A DNA stretch of 64,000 nucleotides from Balanoglossus misakiensis (lineage: Eukaryota > Hemichordata). The notes under the pieces are model-generated. The model saw only the letters and a list, made by a program, of their open reading frames with translations, searched no databases and had not been told where the DNA came from. Shown here piece by piece: positions 1 to 11,500 of the stretch. Position 1 is the stretch's first letter, and each line of letters opens with the position of its first letter. Location: the NCBI GenBank assembly GCA_040954595.2, contig CM082585.2, positions 4,588,001 through 4,652,000 on the forward strand, read 5' to 3'. The translations under genes were made by a program, and so were the position numbers.

Positions 1-455
1 TGTCACTATCCTGAAAGACTTGTTCAAGAACTTCGTCGGCATCAAACTTTGCCCATGTCGCCATTTTTAAATACCAAGTGAATGAAAAAATATGATCGGG
101 GCGACCTAAAATCAGCTGTATAAGGAAACCCTTTGATGACAAAATCGACTTGATTGTTTACAATACATATGCGCATGCTCAATTAGGGTTGACCCCTGTC
201 ATACAAAATGAGTAAATAAGCAACGAACATAAAATAGAACAGACCAAGTAACGGACGCGATCTTGGCGCATTTATGCGCCTCCCGCATTCTGACTGCCGG
301 CGCAGAAAACGCCCTCCCGCAGCGAAAGTGTTAATCCGGTGTCAGGTCCGGAGTAAACAGGCACGTGTAACCCCCCCCCCTATAGTCATACCGATAATCC
401 CCAAACCCTTTGATCTTTGCCGCAGTTGCGCGTCCTTCTTTCTCTAGGGTCTATG
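1..455. other. Non-coding stretch upstream of zinc-finger copy A
   Basis: I see no convincing gene here. The sequence does not match what precedes the corresponding exon in copies B and C. Homology to B starts near 456 at a shared TTAGAGTACA-like block. Exons 1 and 2 of copy A are therefore not found in the window; they lie further upstream or are lost. Confidence 0.5.
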
Positions 456-661
456 CTTAGAGTACAGGCAGTATTTATATTTACACATACAACATGGAGA
501 AAACTAAAAAAAATGTCATTTGTCCAAACACATATTTGAATAAAAATGTAGGTCAATTTACAGATGTTGCGGAAAAATACATATCCGAAGACTGAAAAGC
601 AACAGAGACCACTTCACCTCAAATCGATAGTTGCCATGGAGCCCAACATACGTAGTGGCAG

Positions 662-2174
662 CACAGGGGGCTGCAAACATGAAAGTTATAAATGGCGAAC
701 GAAGTACGTTCCGTTCTGCAGTTTTCCCAACCTGTCTTATCATTTGCTAATCCAGAATAAAAGCTATCAATTTCCCATTAATCATCTGCTAACGACTTAA
801 TCTGTGTGCCCCATCCAAGGATTAAGTTGATAAAGTAAACATTGGTCAGCGAGTACTGGGTATAACAAGAGTAAGGGAGGAAACTCGCTCAAGGCATGTC
901 CACATTTTCGTACTTTTAAAAACATGCCCGCCAATTAAACAGTCATCATCAGTTTTGTTATGCTTAAAAATGTGTGCATTTCGCGCTTGTCGCGTGGAAA
1001 TTGCTTTGTTTTCTCAAAAAACGTGACTGGATGTTCACTTGGCGATGTCCAGAGGTCGCCCGTAAACCTGGATACCACTTTTGACCTTTGACTGTTTATT
1101 TCAAAACCACGTGAGCATCAGGGGTAAACAAATTACCCATGCATAGCATGCAGTTGTGTTGTTTATGTTTGTTTCACCATGAACGTCCATGGTTTTGCAA
1201 GTTGCTGACTAAAATCAAAGTGGCAAACTTTCCATATAGGCCTACAAAAATTGTTCTCCGAAGGCAAAGATATAGAAAAAGGGCGTCTGTTTCCGCAGAA
1301 ATGGGCCTACAAACGCTCGTAGCGGCATCTCAGCCTCAGACCCCAGACAAACGTCATTGATTCTCTAACAACATGAACTGTGACGTTTTTTCCACGTCTT
1401 ACAAGTTACGATGACCGGTGGACGGTCATCGAAACCATTCCCGCAGGCAAACAAATGTGCAGGCTCGCTTTAGGACCGGTAAACTTTTCAAATCCACCTT
1501 TCTCGTATTGATTTTACCCACCGATATTCTCATGGGCCACCAGTACATGCCCTTGTAATTTCGTTTTACAAGAAAGTAACAGCGACGGACGGGCGAATCA
1601 GTGAAAAAAGTTCGGATTGATGTCGTAGAACAAGGGTAAATTCGGTAAATTTTAATTTGACCTGTTTTACCTCTTACAAGTGGCTATACGGGCCAGTTCA
1701 TGTGATAACTCTATAAATATTGTAAAATCTGAATGTGCCGCGGAACATAAACAGATGCCGCGCCAGGCAACGCATTCGTAATTCTTCCTGTCCGGCTTCT
1801 GTGCATTATACATATTCATGTATTTAGCTTCTTGTTGATTTATGAATATATGAATATTAAGTGGTACCCGGGTTTACGGGCAACCTCTGGGCATGCCTTG
1901 AGTGAATTTCCTCCCTTCCTCTTTTTTTACCCAGTGAGAACTGATCGATGTTTACTTTACCCACTAAATCCGTGGATGGGGCACACAGATTAAGTCGTTA
2001 GCAGGTGTGTTATGGGAAATGCGATAGCTTGTATTCTGGATTAGCAACTGATAAGATAGGTGGAGGTAACACAGAAAAATAAAGAAGCACAAAAACTGTT
2101 CATCAAGTACTGTTTATTGGGGGAAAATGCAGGAACTCCGCCATTTATAACTTTCATGTTTGCAGCCCCCTGTG
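662..2174. mobile_element. 1.5-kb non-autonomous foldback element (copy A)
   Basis: The ends are inverted copies starting CACAGGGGGCTGCAAACATG. Imperfect inverted arms extend about 350-400 bp inward (662 to about 1080 against about 1850 to 2174). The element is bracketed by the direct repeat GTGGCAG at 655-661 and 2175-2181. Unit C keeps an uninterrupted site (one GTGGCAG followed by TACCAAAT near 27948). No transposase is encoded. The CAGGGG terminus recalls hAT elements, but the visible duplication is 7 bp rather than the usual 8, so the superfamily is open. Confidence 0.75.
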
Positions 2175-2341
2175 GTGGCAGTACCAAATGCTATACATTT
2201 GTATATCCAAATGTAACGTAAAATAAATTACCATACTATTGCTAACTGCATGCATGTCATTTGCATACACACTGGTGTTATTAACTCAACAGATACATTT
2301 GGATTTTTTCCCCTTTGAGACAATTTTCCTTAACTTTCCAG

Positions 2342-3582
2342 ATGTTTGTTTCCATCCAACAGATGTGTCCCTGATAATCCACACCCTGGCACACTTTGGC
2401 CATATTGAACTGAACCCACAGGATGATGTCATCAGTGGAGATGTTGAACGAGAACTTGGGAAAGCACGGGTGCTGAACCTTGATGGCCAAACTGGACAGT
2501 GCCTAAGAGGATCAGTAATTGAAGAGTGTAGTACCGATAGTCAGCAAGAACACACAGAGGTCTACACAAGTGAAAGGACATATTCATCCAGTGAATGTGG
2601 GAAAACATTTACGCAAACTGGAAATCTGAAGGTACACATGAGGATCCATACAAATGAAAGACCATTTGTTTGCAGTGAATGTGGGAAAACTTTTGCAGTA
2701 AATGGAAATCTGAAGGTACACATGAGGATCCATACCAATGAAAGACCATTTGTTTGCAGTGAATGTGGAAAAACTTTTGCAGTAAATGGAAATCTGAAGG
2801 TACACATGAGGATCCATACCAATGAAAGACCATTTGTTTGCAGTGAATGTGGGAAAACTTTTGCAGTAAATGGAAATCTGAAGGTACACATGAGGATCCA
2901 TACAAATGAAAGACCATATTCATGCAATCAATGTGGAAAAACATTTACACAAAATGGAGATCTGAAGAGACACATGAGGATCCATACCAATGAAAGACCA
3001 TTTGTTTGCAGTGAATGTGGGAAAACGTTTACACAAAATGGAGATCTGAAGGTACACATGAGGATCCATACAAATGAAAGACCATTTGTTTGCTGTGAAT
3101 GTGGGAAAACATTTACGCGAAAAGGACACCTAAAGAAACACATGAGGATCAATACAAAGGAAAGACCATATTCATGCAATGAATGTGGGAAAACGTTCAC
3201 TCAGAGAAGCAATCTCAAAATGCATATGAGGATCCATACAAAGGAAAGACCATATTCATGCAATCAATGTGGGAATACGTTCACACGAAATGGACATCTG
3301 AAGAAACACATGAGGATCCATACTAAGGAAAGACCATATTCATGCAATGAATGTGGGAAAACTTTTGCACTAAATGGAAATCTGAAGAGACACATGAGGA
3401 TCCATACAAAGGAAAGACCATATTCATGCAATAAATGTGGGAAAGCGTTTATACAAAATGGAGATCTGAAGAAGCACATGAGGATCCATACAAAGGAAAG
3501 ACCATATTCATGCAATAAATGTGGGAAAGCGTTTACACAAAATGGACATCTAAAGAAACACATGAGGATCCATACAAACTAA
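2342..3582 (+). CDS. C2H2 poly-zinc-finger protein, copy A, exon 3 (5' exons not in window)
   Basis: This is probably a nuclear sequence-specific DNA-binding protein. The exon starts after a strong acceptor (polypyrimidine tract then CCAG at 2338-2341). It reads 413 codons in phase 1, the same phase in which copies B and C join exon 2. A roughly 80-residue N-terminal segment of unrecognised type (FHPTDVSLIIHTLAHFGHIE) and an acidic linker come first. A degenerate finger lacking its first Cys (YSSSEC) follows, then 11 fingers of 28 residues with HTNERP or HTKERP linkers. Finger 6 has Asn for its last His (HMRIN), leaving 10 intact. Helix residues at -1, 3 and 6 read VNV (three times), QDR, QDV, RHK, QNM, RHK, LNR, QDK, QHK. 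An upstream in-frame ATG at 2239 lies in the presumed intron and is probably not the start. Confidence 0.8.
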
Positions 3583-3960
3583 AGACCCTATTCATGCAAT
3601 GTGGGAAAACATTTACGCGAACTGGACATCTAAAGGAACACATGAGGCACCAAACAAAAGAATGACCATATTCATGCAGTAAATGTGGTAAAACTTTTAC
3701 TCAGAGGGGCGGTCTGCAGGAAGATACAAGGATCCATACAAATCTAAAACCTTATCCTTGCAGAGAATGTGAGAAAAACATTCAGAGTTTCAATCTAAAG
3801 AAACACAGAATGATCCATACAATTGAAAGTCTGTATTCATGCAATGAGTGTAGGAAAACATTCAATCAAATAGCCATGTAAATGAACATACAAATGAAAG
3901 ACCATATTCTTGAAATGCATGTGGGAAGACATTTACATCAAGAGGCCATTTCCAACAACA
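3583..3960 (+). pseudogene. Degenerate zinc-finger tail after the copy A stop
   Basis: After the HTN stop codon, finger-like sequence continues with frame changes and stops. Remnants of CGKTF, ECEKN and CNECRKTF finger cores are visible. The same degenerate tail follows copy B (18765-19052), so the ancestor encoded more fingers. Confidence 0.75.
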
Positions 3961-4063
3961 CATGAAAATATATATAAGGTTCCGGAAGAAGAAATTCAAT
4001 TTCACTGTAAGAGTCTTTGAATCAAAAGTGTTCTGGTAATTATAAAACTCAGAATCCCTTTAA

Positions 4064-4353
4064 AGCGGGCAGCTCGTCTCACGCGCATGCGCGTAACTTC
4101 CCAGCAAATTTTCCGTTCGATGCATTCAAATAGTTGACTGCCTCCGCTTCCTTCCATATTTCATTCACACCGTGTTAGTAGATTCTGGTTTTGTTCCTCC
4201 TTTTCACCCAAGCTAGTGTCTTTTCCCGATCTCTGACACAGATTATGGTCGCCGCCATCTTGTGTGAGCACTGCCTTATGGGATTGACTGTTCACTAAAG
4301 GTCTGTAACCAGCGGCTACAGTTGGAACATGCGTGTGAGACGAGCTTCGCACT
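4064..4353. mobile_element. TTAA-flanked MITE (family 1), copy A
   Basis: This 290-bp element has inverted ends AGCGGGCAGCTCGTCTCACG and AGTGCGAAGCTCGTCTCACA. It is flanked by TTAA at 4060-4063 and 4354-4357. A TTAA target suggests piggyBac-type mobilisation. The orthologous copy in B is 19235-19524, also 290 bp. Confidence 0.75.
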
Positions 4354-5427
4354 TTAAACTAAGCATATATTTTCAGAAAGCTTTAGATATAGAGAGGAAT
4401 ATGTTGGTTACTTCAGTGAGACAATCAATTATAAATAACCTTCCTGAAACTAGATATCCAATTTGAATTTGTGTGAATGCAAGCTGTTGTAACTGTAATA
4501 CAAATTGTGCCTGGGATTTTTTCAGCCCGTTCTGAGTTGTAAATCAACCGTGTGGTCTATCAATTTGATCCCCGAAAAAATCTAGATAAAAAATACTGTA
4601 ATCTTGTGTCACTGGGGCAAATTTCAATAGCCTGTGGTGAAAACTGAACTCTATAGGTGCTGCCAAAGACAGCGACACTCTTCATCACACTTTGTTACTC
4701 GGAATAACATGAAAAACGTTTTTTTTGACACTCATGTATCATGTTACCTGTACATATGTGAAGGACCAGGACATGCTGTCTTTAAAAAATCTAAGAAATT
4801 TCAAATCCTCTCCTTACAACCGGACGTCTTATCCTTACAACTGAATGCCTTCTCCTCGTGACCTAAACATCCATTCCCGATGATTGTGACAAGATAAGCT
4901 CATCTTTAGTCCCTGTTCACATTGTGTTTGGCACAGTCCTGGCCAACGTCGACTCGCCAACCTTTGACCTTATATAGCATGTTGGTCCTCTTCTGGTTGT
5001 TTATACAATTTTCACCATTGTCAAACGATAGACTACACTGTTTATGTCAATTGTACAAGGTGTCAACTAGGACCAGAGTCGGACAAAACGTGTCCACACA
5101 CACCAGGCTGGGACCAGAGTCGACCACAAACCACCCCATTCGACTGGGACCAAAATTGTTCGGACAAGGGTCGGCCAGACCCGTTCACACGTTTTTTTTT
5201 GTTCGGCCGTGCTAGGACAAGGGCCTAGCCTGTTTTGAGTAATGTGTTAATTATAATACAAATATCACTGCTACTAAATTTTTGATAACAAACTGACATT
5301 GTTTTCGGTATTTCCACCAAAGATTGTTGATTAGACAGGAAATGTGTGATTTTGGATTAAATATATTCAATCTGACTTTGTAGTATTCGCGATTGGATAT
5401 CATCCATAGTGAGTAGGTGGGGCTTAA
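4354..5427. other. Non-coding spacer with a dispersed repeat
   Basis: No gene is seen. Positions 4354-4680 match 20121-20460 in unit B. The segment about 4903-5110, beginning CTTTAGTCCCTGTTCACATT, is absent from unit B at this point. It reappears directly after the finger exon of copy C (29463-29680), so it is a separate repeat. Confidence 0.5.
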
Positions 5428-6185
5428 AGGGACTCTCTCTTGCTGCCCCTTTTCCATTAATTATGTTTGATACAAGATACCGTTTATGTTATTCTAGCCC
5501 GGAGACCAGGGCGTTGATTCTAGAATTCCAACGTCCGGTGACAGTCTCTATTTACGCACAGAACGACACGGGTGGTAAATCTTGCGTGTAAGCTAATTGG
5601 TCACTCAATGTAAACCAAATGACATCATCGCATTCTAAAGGAAATAGAGGTGGAGTCACCAAGAAATTCCCGCGACGGGATGTGGGATTGGTTTTGAAGA
5701 TGTATGAATATTCATAACCACGCTTTGTAAATTATATCATCCAACCACTGTTGCCCGTCAACATTTGATAGATCACTCGTTACCCATTCGTTACTAAGCG
5801 ACCCTGATCGTTGCCATGGCTACTATCTTTCAGCTCAGAGGACATTGCTACACTGTCACCGGGCGTTGGAATTCTAGAATCGACGCCCTGGTCTCCGGGC
5901 TAATGTTATTCTACATGTGGATGTATAGTGAATCAACTTTCTTCCACACACAACTTCCATCCTGTTTGTAGGATATGAGAGTAGATATCTCGCCAAAGTG
6001 AATAAACGGTAAACACCAATTATTAATTTGGCGAGTTTTTTCACTCTCATGTCTCCAAGTGGGATAGAAGTTGTGTGTGGTTGAACGTTGATTCACTATA
6101 TATCCACATGTAGAATAACATAAACAGTGTCTTGTATCAAACATAATTGATGGAAAAAGGACAACGAGAGAGAGACTTTGTCCCT
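5428..6185. mobile_element. TTAA-flanked foldback MITE (family 2), copy A, interrupted
   Basis: Inverted ends beginning AGGGACTCTCTCTTGCTGCC are flanked by TTAA (5424-5427 and 6186-6189). Other members lie at 20641-20971, about 35938-36183 and 48289-48525. This copy is split by a second MITE at 5495-5902. No protein is encoded. Confidence 0.75.
5495..5902. mobile_element. 408-bp MITE with 9-bp target duplication, nested in family 2 MITE
   Basis: Inverted ends TAGCCCGGAGACCAGGGCGT are bracketed by the direct repeat ATGTTATTC (5486-5494 and 5903-5911). Unit B has the uninterrupted site at about 20691-20702. The 9-bp duplication resembles Mutator-like elements. A second element of the same design is at 24099-24531. 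Confidence 0.75.
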
Positions 6186-6189
6186 TTAA

Positions 6190-6808
6190 AGGGGAAATCC
6201 GCTGTAGCTGATTTCTACATAATTTGGTAGCTTTGATGTCTCTCTTTCAGAAAAAAACATATTGGCCATGTATAGGTCGCGCGATTTTTTACAAAATCTA
6301 GGGAAAGTTGGCAGAATTTCCAATATGGCGTTTACTGTAATTTGAATCATGGGAAAAAAAGCGCCAGGAGCAACTTCCGCCCACCATGGTGTGGGTGATA
6401 CCATTCTCCGATTGGTGTCACTGGGTGACAGACTAGGCGTATTTTCATAGCTATTGTTTGTTCTTTGCATCAGTTGATAAACAATCATCAGCAAAGTCGA
6501 AAATTTGTCATCTATTGACAGTTTTCATGAGCTATAACCCATGAAAAATATGCATATACGCTTAGCTTGTGACACAGTGACACCAATCGGAAAATGGTAT
6601 CACCCACACCAAGGTGGGCGGAAGTTGGTCCTGGCGCTTTTTTTCCCATGATTCAAATTACAGTAAACGCCATATTGGAAATTCTGCCAACTTTCCCTAG
6701 ATTTTGTAAAAAATCGCGCGACCTATACATGGCGAATATGTTTTTTTCTGAAAGAGAGACATCAAAGCTACCAAATTATGTAGAAATCAGCTACAGCGGA
6801 TTTCCCCT
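6190..6808. mobile_element. TTAA-flanked foldback MITE (family 3), copy A
   Basis: This 619-bp element has arms of about 240 bp beginning AGGGGAAATCCGCTGTAGCT. It is flanked by TTAA at 6186-6189 and 6809-6812. Unit B keeps the empty site, a single TTAA at 20972-20975. The insertion therefore post-dates the A/B duplication. A half-copy lies at 29689-30022. Confidence 0.8.
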
Positions 6809-7268
6809 TTAAGTCTTTAGATTGTACATCAGAAATGTATATGAATTTCATGTTCTACCAAGTGAATTGGGATGTTTATTGTTATCTCATTAAAAGTTGA
6901 AACGAATATGTATTTGGCCAGGGCTGAACTACTGGCAGAAGAATTGTTAACTGTTCACTGTTTTTGATCAATTCTTACAAGTTTATTTTTGTGTTTTTGT
7001 TGTCAGGCCAATAAACAATCAAAACTTGTTCAATTTCAGAGAGAGGGCGCTCTACACTCGTCATCTAAGGAAACGGTGTTTGAACGCTGCGCTTGTTTTT
7101 TCGCAAATATTCGTTTTTCAGTTTATGTCTGGCGTTGTTTTTCGCCGTGACGACTTGGACAAAGTTGTTGTCGTTTAGAAGTAACTTCATTTGACTACCT
7201 TCCGGCTTGTCTGTGACTGCGGGAGCTTTTTTCGGTGTCCAGCAGAGACAAAGGAAAGTGACCCTATC

Positions 7269-8501
7269 ATGGCCGCTGTGGCGACTACGAGCTACGCCCA
7301 AGTGGTGAGACGAACCGACATTCCAGCGGTTGAAATTGCAGAAAAGGAAGAAGGGTGTGTGATATTCCTGAAGCAATCAGATGTTGTGAACGCAGAAACA
7401 AAGCTATGGTTGAAAGGTGAGGAAATTTTGGCCTCGATGGCAGAAGTTGTACCCATAGAGAACATTAAGGGCTTACAACGTATTCGAGGGTTGTGGCGAA
7501 TTTATCCCAAGGATGACGCAGATAAGCTGATACTCCTACAGCATGGGTTATCGCTTCGTGGCAAGGCAATTGATCTTTGGGATAGAAACCCCTTCAGACG
7601 CGAACTGCATGAAGACTGGATGAAAGTTACTGTAAAAGACCTACCACTGTCGCTGGAGGATAGTGTCATTCACAGTGCTTTGATCAATATTGGTCTGAAG
7701 ACTAGAACGAAAATCGCTAGGCAAAAGTGGCGAATTAATGGTAAGCTCACTGATATCTGTAATGGGGATCGAGTAGTTTACATTGAACGGACAAAAGAAG
7801 AATTATTAAAGTTTATTAAAGTCGGTACTTTCACAGCAAGGTTGTTTGTGACAACTCAAAATCAAGGACCAACAGGCGAGAAGCGCTGCAATAACTGTCT
7901 ACAGGTGGGACATCTTCGTAGCCATTGTCAAAATCAAATTAGATGCAGATTTTGTGACAAGGCTGGTCACATTGCAAAAGACTGTGCAGCCGCCAAGAAT
8001 GTCAGTCATGCTGCAAATGACATCATAGGTGTTAATGGCGCGTCTTCAAATGCACCTGAATCCAATCAATCCACCAGTCCAACCAGAGAGCGGCATTCTC
8101 AGCCCCTCCCCGTGGACAATCCTTTGTCTGCGCCAACCGTATTCCAAGAGGACAAAGGATCGCACACTCCCACCCTGCGCATGCACAGTAAACCATCATC
8201 AACGCCTTCGGATCAGAAGACCCGCCAACGGACAATTACGTCCTTTCTCTCCGGACCACAGACGGTACCTGAACCACCACGCGATTCGCATGTACCTCAG
8301 CAAGGAAAAGACGACTCGAACAGCGAAGTGTCAACTCACATCAGCGAAAGTGAAGAAGACCGTTTCGTTGACTGCGACACCTCGCGTGAAGGTATGTCCG
8401 AACTCTCGCCCGCGTCACCGTCTGTACTTCCGAAGGGCAAAGGCACTGATGAAAACAGCAGGAAGAAACGTAAGCGAAAGAGGAAACAAAAAAGTAAATG
8501 A
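7269..8501 (+). CDS. LINE ORF1 protein, RNA-binding with CCHC zinc knuckles
   Basis: This 410-residue protein probably coats the element RNA to form the ribonucleoprotein. I chose the ATG at 7269 (MAAVATTSYAQVV); the frame is open further upstream without a better ATG. Residues 25-200 look like a compact RRM-like region (GLWRIYPKDDADKLILLQHG, then WMKVTVKDLPLSL). Two CCHC knuckles follow (CNNCLQVGHLRSHC and CRFCDKAGHIAKDC, about residues 209-241). A low-complexity Ser/Pro-rich region and a Lys/Arg-rich C-terminus (KKRKRKRKQKSK) complete it. Its TGA overlaps the ORF2 start codon as ATGA. Confidence 0.88.
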   Translation: MAAVATTSYAQVVRRTDIPAVEIAEKEEGCVIFLKQSDVVNAETKLWLKGEEILASMAEVVPIENIKGLQRIRGLWRIYPKDDADKLILLQHGLSLRGKAIDLWDRNPFRRELHEDWMKVTVKDLPLSLEDSVIHSALINIGLKTRTKIARQKWRINGKLTDICNGDRVVYIERTKEELLKFIKVGTFTARLFVTTQNQGPTGEKRCNNCLQVGHLRSHCQNQIRCRFCDKAGHIAKDCAAAKNVSHAANDIIGVNGASSNAPESNQSTSPTRERHSQPLPVDNPLSAPTVFQEDKGSHTPTLRMHSKPSSTPSDQKTRQRTITSFLSGPQTVPEPPRDSHVPQQGKDDSNSEVSTHISESEEDRFVDCDTSREGMSELSPASPSVLPKGKGTDENSRKKRKRKRKQKSK

Positions 8502-11500
8502 CTCAGAAACTGAACATTGTTACTTTAAACGTTAGAGGTTTGAACAATAATCCTAAACGCCGTGATATTTTCCAGTGGCTCAAATACCAAAAAGCCGCTC
8601 TTTGTATTTTGCAAGAAGTTCACTGTCAAAAGGAAAGCATTGCATTGTGGGAAAAAGAATGGGGTGGAGAAATCATATTTTCAGAGGGAACCAGTAACAG
8701 CAGAGGTGTTGCGATTTTAATTTCACGCAACTTTAACTTTCATACTGATAGTATTTTCAAAGACATTTCTGGCAGAATTGTCATTGTAAACGGCACACAT
8801 AAAGACACTGGCTTTTCTGTGTGTTGTGTATATGCACCAAATGACAGTGTACAGAGAGCGAGCTTCTTTACAAACTTATCAACTGTGCTCGAAGAGAACT
8901 GTATGTATGACAATGTTATTATTGGTGGTGATTTCAACTGTGCAATCAACAGAAATTTAGACAGAACTTCTCATTCAAAGCATGCTGATAAGTCTGTTCA
9001 CTCGTTAATTAGACTTTTGCGTCATTTTGATTTAACTGACATCTGGAGAGTTCGTCACCCAAATCTTCTGCAATTTACTTGGAGGCGTTTGCAGCCAAAT
9101 CCAATCCATAGTAGGCTAGACTACTTTTTCGTTTCTAAAAGTCTTGTAAAGGTCACAAAAAGAGTTGAAATTAGGCCAGCGGTAAAAACGGACCATTTGT
9201 CAGTTTTCTTAGAAATCGACATATTCAAAAATGACAGAGGTCCTGGTACTTGGAAGTTTAACAAATACTTACTTACCAAACAAAATTTTGTTGATGGCAT
9301 TCAAAATGTCATTAGGTCTTGCAGGGTTAAATACGCAGATATCAATGCAAAAACGAGTTGGGATTTGACGAAAAAAGACATCAAAGAGTTTACAATTAAT
9401 TACACACATAATGTTACCAGGAACAACAGTCAGCTCATTCCAGAATTAGAAAAACAGTTAGTATTGGCTGAACAAAACATGATTCATGTACCCTCAGATG
9501 CAAATATCCAATACTATGGGTCTATTAAACAGCGTCTGGAGGAGTTATATATTCTTCAAGCAGAAGGTGCACAATTACGCTCCAAAGCTGCATGGATTGA
9601 ACAAGGTGAAAAAAACACCAAGTATTTTTTGAGTTTGGAAAAATCCAATGCAATGAAAAAAGAGATGAAGGTACTTTATACGCAAGAAGGTAAATATGTC
9701 TCTGACTCAGAGCAGATTCTGAATGGGCAGAAAAGTTTTTATTGTAATTTATACAAGTCAAGTGATAAAGAGATGGATTTAAATGAGTTTTTAGGGGACA
9801 CACCTGTGCCGCATTTGACTGAAGATCAGCGTAACATGTGTGAAGGCGAGTTACTGGAGAAGGAATGTTTTACAGCACTTTCTAGCATTGCCAACAATAA
9901 GTCCCCAGGTTCTGACGGCCTAACAGCCGAGTTTTATCGTTTCTTTTGGCGGGATATTTCTGATTTGGTTTTATCTTCTTTAAATGAAGCATATAGTAGC
10001 GGAAACCTGTCGGTTTCTCAAAAACGCGGGTTGCTTACACTTTTGTTTAAAAAGGGTGCAGAGGAAGATCTTAACAATTGGCGTCCAATTTCCCTTCTTA
10101 ACACTGACTACAAGATTGCTACCAAAGCACTGTCAAATCGTCTGAAACGCGTCCTTCCTTCATTAATTCATCGTGATCAAACTGGGTACATAAAAGGGCG
10201 TTACATTGGTGAAAACGTCCGTCTTATTTCAGATATTTTCCAGCTGTCCAGAAAACAAAAAGTCGACAGCGCAATTATTTTTGTTGATTATGAAAAGGCT
10301 TTTGACAGCGTCAATTGGGTGTATATGGAGGAAGTGCTACGGAGGTTTCAGTTTGGTCAGTCTTTTTGTCAGTGGGTTAAAACTCTTTATACAGATATTC
10401 AAAGTTGTATTTTGTACAAAGGCTGGTGTTCCAGCTTTTTCAATTTACATCGTGGTGTAAGACAAGGCTGTTCTCTTTCGGCCCTGCTGTTTGTACTTGC
10501 CATTGAAATGCTAGCATGCAAAATAAGACATGATAAAAACATAAAGGGTGTCAAACTACCAACTCACAATAACAGAGTTTGTGAAGCAAAAATTTCCCTG
10601 CTAGCAGATGACACGACTATTTTTGTGCGTGACAAAGCCTCGATTGAGCATTTGCTAGTTATCATGGACAGTTTTCATGGTTGTAGTGGTCTAAAAATTA
10701 ACAAGAAAAAAACAAAAGGTATGTGGCTAGGCGGTCACAGACAAAGCACGGAGAAAGCTGGTGACATCTGTTGGACTAAGGATCCTGTCAAAACACTTGG
10801 TGTTTACTTTGGACACGATGTTGAGCTGTGTAAAAGTCTGAACTGGTCAGATAAAATAACTGCTATTGAAAACTTATTAATGTCATGGAAAAGACGACAT
10901 CTTACTCTTTATGGTAAAATTCTCATCACAAAATCTTTAGCATTGTCAAAAATTACATACTTGTCATCTGTCATTGGTATCCCTGATGATATTTGCTGTA
11001 AAATTCAGGCTCTCATTGACAATTTTGTTAAGGGTAATAGGAAAATTTCAAATAAGGTTCTCCAAAGGGAATATAACTATGGTGGTCTAAAGCACGTTAA
11101 CGTACAGTTTCAGATAAAAGCAATGTACGCCATGTGGGTTAAAAGGCTAGTCGAAAGTAGAGATGTGACATGGTCTGTTTTACCATGGTCCTTCTTTCAG
11201 TTAGACCAGACGACGAATTTACTACAACAATGTGTTGTGTGGCGTAAAATCCCAAGTCACGTCCTGTCAATTTTACCAGACTTTTATGTGAAAGTTTTGA
11301 AAGCATGGTTTAGTGTGAATACAAGGCACAACACTGTTCAACACTCATTACTTGGGTGGTCTCACAAATTTAGTTGTTTTTACGTCAAAAATACTGAAGA
11401 AAATGACTACAGTGTTGTCATTAATGACTCAAAAGTACCACTCAGTGAACTGACTTGTAAGACACTTTATATGAAACTTTTACAGCAACATTCAATTCAC

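Larger units (their letters stand above)
456..7020. repeat. Tandem segmental duplication unit A (3' part of the zinc-finger unit)
   Basis: This block is near-identical to about 15334-21180 (unit B) over long stretches. It contains the foldback element, the finger exon, the degenerate fingers and several MITEs in the same order. The shorter stretch 27747-29460 (unit C) matches parts of it. The copies differ mainly by discrete insertions with target-site duplications. The distal end of the unit continues after the LINE at 12153-12785. Confidence 0.85.

Noticed and set aside
2239-2341. Upstream in-frame ATG of zinc-finger exon 3 as the protein start
   Set aside because: A strong splice acceptor at 2338-2341 in matching phase, also conserved in B and C, makes this intron sequence. 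An unspliced start cannot be fully excluded.
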